Below, piece by piece: positions 59,140 through 64,000 of a stretch of 64,000 nt of DNA; the stretch's first letter is position 1, and every line of letters starts with the position of its first letter. Below the pieces are notes generated by a model, which was not told the DNA's origin, did no database searches, and saw only the letters and a list, made by a program, of their open reading frames with translations. The position numbers were made by a program, and so were the translations under genes. Source of the DNA: Manihot esculenta (lineage: Eukaryota; Streptophyta; Magnoliopsida; Malpighiales; Euphorbiaceae); NCBI RefSeq assembly GCF_001659605.2, contig NC_035178.2, positions 31,823,127-31,887,126 of the forward strand, given 5' to 3'.

Positions 59140-60477
59140 TTGTGAAGCTCATCTTCCGAACTATAAGGATTCTCCTGAATTGAAAGCTAAGAGAATAGTG
59201 TAGGTGATAGTGATGTAAATGTAGATGATAATGCGCCTAGGCATGTAAGTCCTTTGAGGTTTTTCTTTCAGTAGAGTGAGTGGTTAGACTGTAAATCTTC
59301 TTTTTCTTTGAATGAAATTTCATTTTCATTTACTTTGCTTGTCAAGCCCATCAGAACTAAAATTCTATCAACTGACTGAACTTTTGACTTATGAATTCAT
59401 CTATTTTACTAAGGCATTCTTATTTGTAAGCTCTTTCAGTTACTATGAGCTCGGGCACACAACCTTTGCTTACTAACAATAAGTCAGATCGTGTACCTTT
59501 AAAGGTGATGAGCAGGGCTGGCCTTTTTGCTTTGAGTTCTGATTTGACAGGAACTGAAGCTGGGGTCTTATCTGCTTACGTCATTGGATTTCTTCTCGAG
59601 CTGCCCCTTTATCTCCTCAGCATTTATTACATGAATGGTGAGGGGGTAAATCCTTAGACTTTATTTGCAACAGCACGGCTTCATTTTAGATGATTTTACC
59701 TCTCTTACTGGTTATAAGCTCGGATATCTGGTCTCTCTAGAAGTGACCCTTTGTCAGTCGGTGCGGTCTGGGCTGTATGCTCCACTGGGATGGGGAGTTC
59801 AACTGTGTTGTCGTTTGCCTCTCCTAGGGTCATTTTTGCTAAGTATTTGTTTACTGTGAGTTAATCCGAGCTGAGGGCGGGATTGTTTGCTTTTGTCATA
59901 TGTCCGTCCATTCAGCGGATTAAGGAGCTCGGATTTTTGTTCTTTGCTTGGGCTTTTGCGCTATAGCTTTTGTGCTATCTGTGTGACGGGCTCAGGAGTT
60001 CGAAAATTCACCTTCCTCATTGTGAAGTCAATGCTTAATTCCTTGCTTTTCTTTCGAGCCTTATACGGGCTGTGTTTCAGGGATCCTGGTCATTTTTGCA
60101 CCGGGGAGATTTTGGAGATCCTGCCGGCCATTTTTGCTCCAGGAGATCTGACGAGATCCTGGCCATTTTTGCTCCAGGAGATCTGACAAGATCCTGGCCG
60201 TTTTTGTACCTTCTTGAGGTTCTGCGCAAGATTCGGGCTCATTGGCCTTACTGTCGCTTCGTTACCTTAGCCGGTTTTGTGGTGCCGGGGGCCTTTTGGG
60301 AGCTCGGCCACCTACCTAACTGAGGTCGTGGGCATTTTTGCCTGTTTCATTTTTCTTTTTTGTTTCTTTCATGAAAACAATGTGAGTAGAGACAAGTAAT
60401 GAACAGAGACGATAATCAACGTCTATTTTATTATCACGCTTTAAGATACAATAGGTCTTTTACATTTGACGATACCT
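59140..60477. other. Tat 3' spacer between pol and antisense ORF
   Basis: No convincing gene. It contains tandem repeats (60090-60205) and, at 59603-59654, a block similar to 55629-55681 in the LTR, ending GAGGGGGTAAATCC in both. Long repeat-bearing spacers after pol are usual in Tat elements. The first 65 bases are open (CEAHLPNYKDSPELKAKRIV) and may be the tail of the antisense ORF. Confidence 0.55.
60090..60205. repeat. About 35-bp tandem repeats in Tat spacer
   Basis: Roughly three units of GATCCTGGCCATTTTTGCTC plus CAGGAGATCTGACGA, the first one diverged. Confidence 0.8.
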
Positions 60478-63400
60478 TAGGGGAAGTACCTTTTCAAGTG
60501 CTGGATATTCCAGGCATGGGGTTCAAGGTTTCCCTGCATATCTTAAATTCGGTATACTCTTGGCTTGACTACTTTTGCTATCCTGAAGGGGCCCTCCCAG
60601 GTCGGTGCCAATTTGCCTACTGCCGCTCTTTTTCCCATAGCATCCAGGTTTCTTAGGGCCAGGTCTCCCACCTTTAGGCTTCTTTCCCTGACCTTTTGAT
60701 TGTAATAACGGGCTGCCCGTTGCTGATAGGCGGCGGTTCGGACTAAAGCTTCCTCCCTAACCTCTTCGAGAGCATCCAGATTGCTCCTTAATTTGTCATC
60801 GTTAGTGCTCTCATTAGCGAATTGGACTCGATGAGTGAGGATTTGCAGTTCGACTGGGACTACGGCCTCTGTGCCAAAAGCGAGTGCAAAGGGAATTTCT
60901 TTAGTGGACATTCTGGGGGTAGTTCGGAGTGTCCACAGGATGCTGTTGAGCTCTTCTGCCCAGTTCGCCTTGGCCCCATCCAACCGTTTTTTCAATCCTT
61001 GGAGGATTGCTCTGTTGGTGACCTCTGTTTGACCGTTGGTCTGAGGATGGGCTACTAAGGAGAATTTGTGCCATATACCCATGTTTGCAGTAAACGCTTT
61101 GAAGGCGCTGCAATCAAATTGCCTGCCGTTGTCTGAGATGAGTACTCTGGGTATGCCAAATCTGCAGATGATGTGCCCCCATACAAAATCTATCATCTGG
61201 CGGGCTGTGATTGTGGGAATTGCCTCCGCCTCTGGCCATTTCAGGAAGTATTCCACAGCCACCACTACAAACTTTTTCTGCCCTGTGGTTTTGGGAAAGG
61301 ATCCCAGGATGTCTATTCCCCATTGTGAGAACGGCCACGGGCTGGATATACTGGATTGAGGAGTGGCTAGTATATTGATGGCGTTGGAAAACCTCTGGCA
61401 TACATCGCATATCCGGACGAACTCTTCTGCCTCTTTTTTGATGGTGGGCCAGTAGTACCCTTGCCTGAATATTTTATTAGCCAGTGTTCCTGCCCCTTCG
61501 TGAGCTCCGCACATTCCTCTGTGTATCTCTTCCATCACCTTTATTGCCTCCTCCGGGCTCACACACCGCAGCCATGGGCTGGACTTCCCTCTTTGGTACA
61601 AGGTCCCCCTCACTGCTTGGTAGTTAGCAGCACGAGCTGCTATCCTTCTCGCCTCATCCTTGTCTTCAGGGAGTTTTCCTTTTTCCAGATATTCCAAGTA
61701 CGGGGTCATCCAAGTCTGGCTTTGTTCTACCTGCAACACAATGGCTGATTTATTAAAAGTAGGTGTACTGACATGCTGTATGTATACTTCGTCAGGGAGC
61801 TGTTCTAGTTCTTCCTTGGATAACCGACTAAGCAGGTCTGCTTCTTCATTTTCTTCTCGAGGTATTCTTTGGTATTTGACGATGGTTCCCCGACCCTTGA
61901 GCTCGGCTTCTATGGCTTTTACCTTGGCTAGGTAATTCTATATGGTTGGATCTCTGGCCTGATATGCCCCAGTTACCTGATTAATCACCCGCTGGAAGTC
62001 ACTATTTACTTCGAGGTCGGTTGCCCCTACCTCCATTGCCACCAGCATCCCATTTATTAGGGCTTCATACTCTGCCACGTTATTGGAGGCCTTGAATTCC
62101 AGGCGTAGGGCGTAGCAGACCTTAAATTCTCCAGGTCCTTTAAGCAATATTCCGGCGCCACTGCCCCCGGCGCTTGATGCCCCGTCTATATACAACTTCC
62201 AATCGAATTCTTGGAGAGGCTCTCCTTCTCTCCCATTCCCCGACGCTTCAGAAGATGACTCTCCCTACTCCTCGTTGAACGAGCATTCTGCTATGAAATC
62301 AGCAAGGGCCTGAGATTTTATAGCGGTCCAAGGTCGATACTCTAGGCAGTAAGGGCTAATCTCCATGGACCAAGCGAGCATCCGACCTGATGTTTCCGGC
62401 CTATGCAGAATCTTCTTTAGAGGTTGGTCTGTCATCACTACACCCTGATGGCTTTCCAGATAGACTCTAAACTTCCGGACTGCTAGCAACAGAGCATACG
62501 CCACCTTTTCAATGTTCAGATATCTGACCTCGGCATCCTTAAGCACCTTGCTGACGTAAAACACTGGCCTTTGTTCTCCTTCGTCTACTCTTACCAATAC
62601 TGCACTGATTGCTTGTTCAGAGGCTGCCAAGTATATCAGAAGTTCTTCTCCTTCCAAGGGGCTAATGAGCACATGGGGCGAGCTGAGGTAGCCTTTGAGC
62701 TCTTTGAAAGCTTCTCGGCAGTCTTCCGTCCATTCGAAGTTTGGTACTTTCCTCAATTTCTTGAAGAATGGCAAGCATTTCTCTGCCGACCTGGACATAA
62801 AGCGGTTTAATGCCACTACTCTCCCAGTTAGTCTCTGGACATCCCTTACACAGGTCGGCTCTGGCATATTTAGTATAGCTTCTACTTTCTCTGGATTGGG
62901 CTCGATGCCTTTCCTACTCACCATGTATCCCAGGAACTTTCCTCCTCTGATGAAAAAGGCACACTTCGCTGGGTTCAGCCTCATTCTATACGGTTCTAAC
63001 ACCTCAAATACCTCCCTCAGATTCGTCATATGCTGCTGGAAAGTGGGGCTTTTGACCACCATATCATCTGCATAAACTTCTACGTTTCTGCCAATCTGAT
63101 CTTTGAATTTGTTCATCAGTCTTTGGTACGTTGCCCCGGCGTTTTTCAGCCCAAAGGGCATGGCTTTATAGCAATAGGTCCCATCCTCTGTTATGAACGA
63201 GGTCTTTTCCTCGTCCTACCTGTCCATTGGGATTTGATGATAGCCAGACATAGCATCCAAAGAAGACATGTAATCGAAACCGGCCGTAGAGTCAACCATT
63301 TTATTAATGTCAGGGAGGGTATAACAATCTTTAGGACAGGCCTGATTTAGGTCAGTAAAATCTATGCACATCCTATATTTGCCATTTGCTTTTTTGACTA

Positions 63401-64000
63401 ATACAGGATTTGCTAACCACTGCGGGTACATGACTTCCCTAATAAAGCCTGCCTCTTCTAACTTCCGTACTTCCTCCCTGGTGGCCTGTTGCTTCTCCTT
63501 TCCTACCACTCTCTTCTTCTGTTGTACCGGTCTGGCGTCGGGGAGGACGTTCAGCTTATGGGTCATCACCTCAGGGTCAATCCCAGGCATGTCGGAGGGC
63601 TTCCAGGCGAAGCTCGATGCATGACCTCGGATCAGGGTCATGACTTCAGTTTTTTCTTCTTCAGTAAGGCCAGCATTGAGACTGAAGACCTTATCTGTCT
63701 CTGCCTCTGATAAAGGAAAAGTCTCCAACTCTCCGACCGGCTCTGTTCTGGCCTCTTTCTTTTCATCCCTGACCTCTAGCACTTCTGAGTCGAGCCTCTC
63801 TGCTGCCGAGCTCGGTTCTGCCACTGTGGCTAAGTACACTGCTCTCGCCTCTTCTTGGCTTCCTCGGACTACTCCCACTCCTGCCTCTGTTGGGAACTTC
63901 AACGCCAGATATCTGATACTGGTGACGGCCTCAAAGTCAAACAGTGCAGGTCTCCCCAGGATTGCGTTGTAGCTCAACGGGAGTTTGACCACTAAGAACA
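60478..64000 (-). pseudogene. pol: Tat-clade pol with four in-frame stops, cut by the window edge
   Basis: One continuous minus-strand frame from the window edge to TAA at 60478, interrupted only by stops near 63216, 62265, 61938 and 60543. Domains in order: end of protease (YNAILGRPAL), RT (LDAMSGYHQI; VYADDMVVKS near 63070), a degenerate first RNase H (LLIYLAASEQAISAVLV), a second RNase H (LYIDGASSAGGSGAGILL, NNVAEYEALINGM, NSDFQRVINQV) at about 62200-61940, and integrase (HRGMCGAHEG finger, CDVCQ, GIDILGSF, LISDNGRQFD, TNGQTEVTNR). Two RNase H domains and no chromodomain define the Tat clade. Protease start and gag lie right of the window. Confidence 0.93.

Overview
The window is plant nuclear DNA, made almost entirely of nested LTR retrotransposons. 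I see no intact host gene, rRNA, tRNA gene or CRISPR array. The evidence is Tekay-type chromovirus gag-pol with a C-terminal chromodomain, Tat-type pol with two RNase H domains, Athila-like elements primed by tRNA-Asp, several Ty1/copia remnants and a hAT-like MITE. It looks like eudicot heterochromatin. I cannot name the species from sequence alone; Euphorbiaceae is only an impression.

Layout. (1) 1-10435, minus strand: a tandem array of a non-autonomous Athila-like element, LTR-internal-LTR-internal-LTR with shared LTRs, inserted into a Tekay LTR. (2) 10436-25561, plus strand: a chain of Tekay LTRs around one nearly full gag-pol (13416-18405). Two 75-bp scars hold only a polypurine tract, and a 2293-bp solo LTR with TSD TAGGG sits inside the 3' LTR. 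(3) 25562-30708: broken copia pieces, AT-rich DNA and a GC-rich island of unknown nature. (4) 30709-48966: a Tekay insertion (TSD CATTT) splitting a copia pol. A second Tekay copy on the minus strand (35482-48150, TSD GATAT) lies in its 3' LTR. That copy in turn carries a 2444-bp palindromic array (36563-39006, TSD CAGGT) in one LTR and a 468-bp MITE (47414-47881) in the other. (5) 48967-50188: rest of the split copia pol. (6) 50189-53789: a truncated Athila-like element, plus strand, retaining a piece of Athila gag. (7) 53790-54860: copia gag-protease remnant, minus strand. (8) 55035-64000: a Tat element on the minus strand (3' LTR, an antisense ORF fragment, spacer, pol), split by a truncated Tekay copy at 56569-59139.

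How the parts work together. No element here looks autonomous as it stands. The best pol (14638-18405) has one in-frame stop. The Athila-like, solo-LTR, palindrome and MITE insertions would depend on enzymes supplied elsewhere. The TSDs give an insertion order: copia, then the outer Tekay, then the inner Tekay, then the palindrome and MITE.

The most unusual object is the palindromic array. It has four inverted-repeat units whose arms match each other, including unit-specific variants. Three identical 18-bp palindromes separate the units, tRNA-like A and B boxes lie at the unit centres, and the outer ends copy the 3' end of a neighbouring Tekay LTR. A second notable signal is a small repeated hairpin in Tekay LTRs whose two arms change together between copies.
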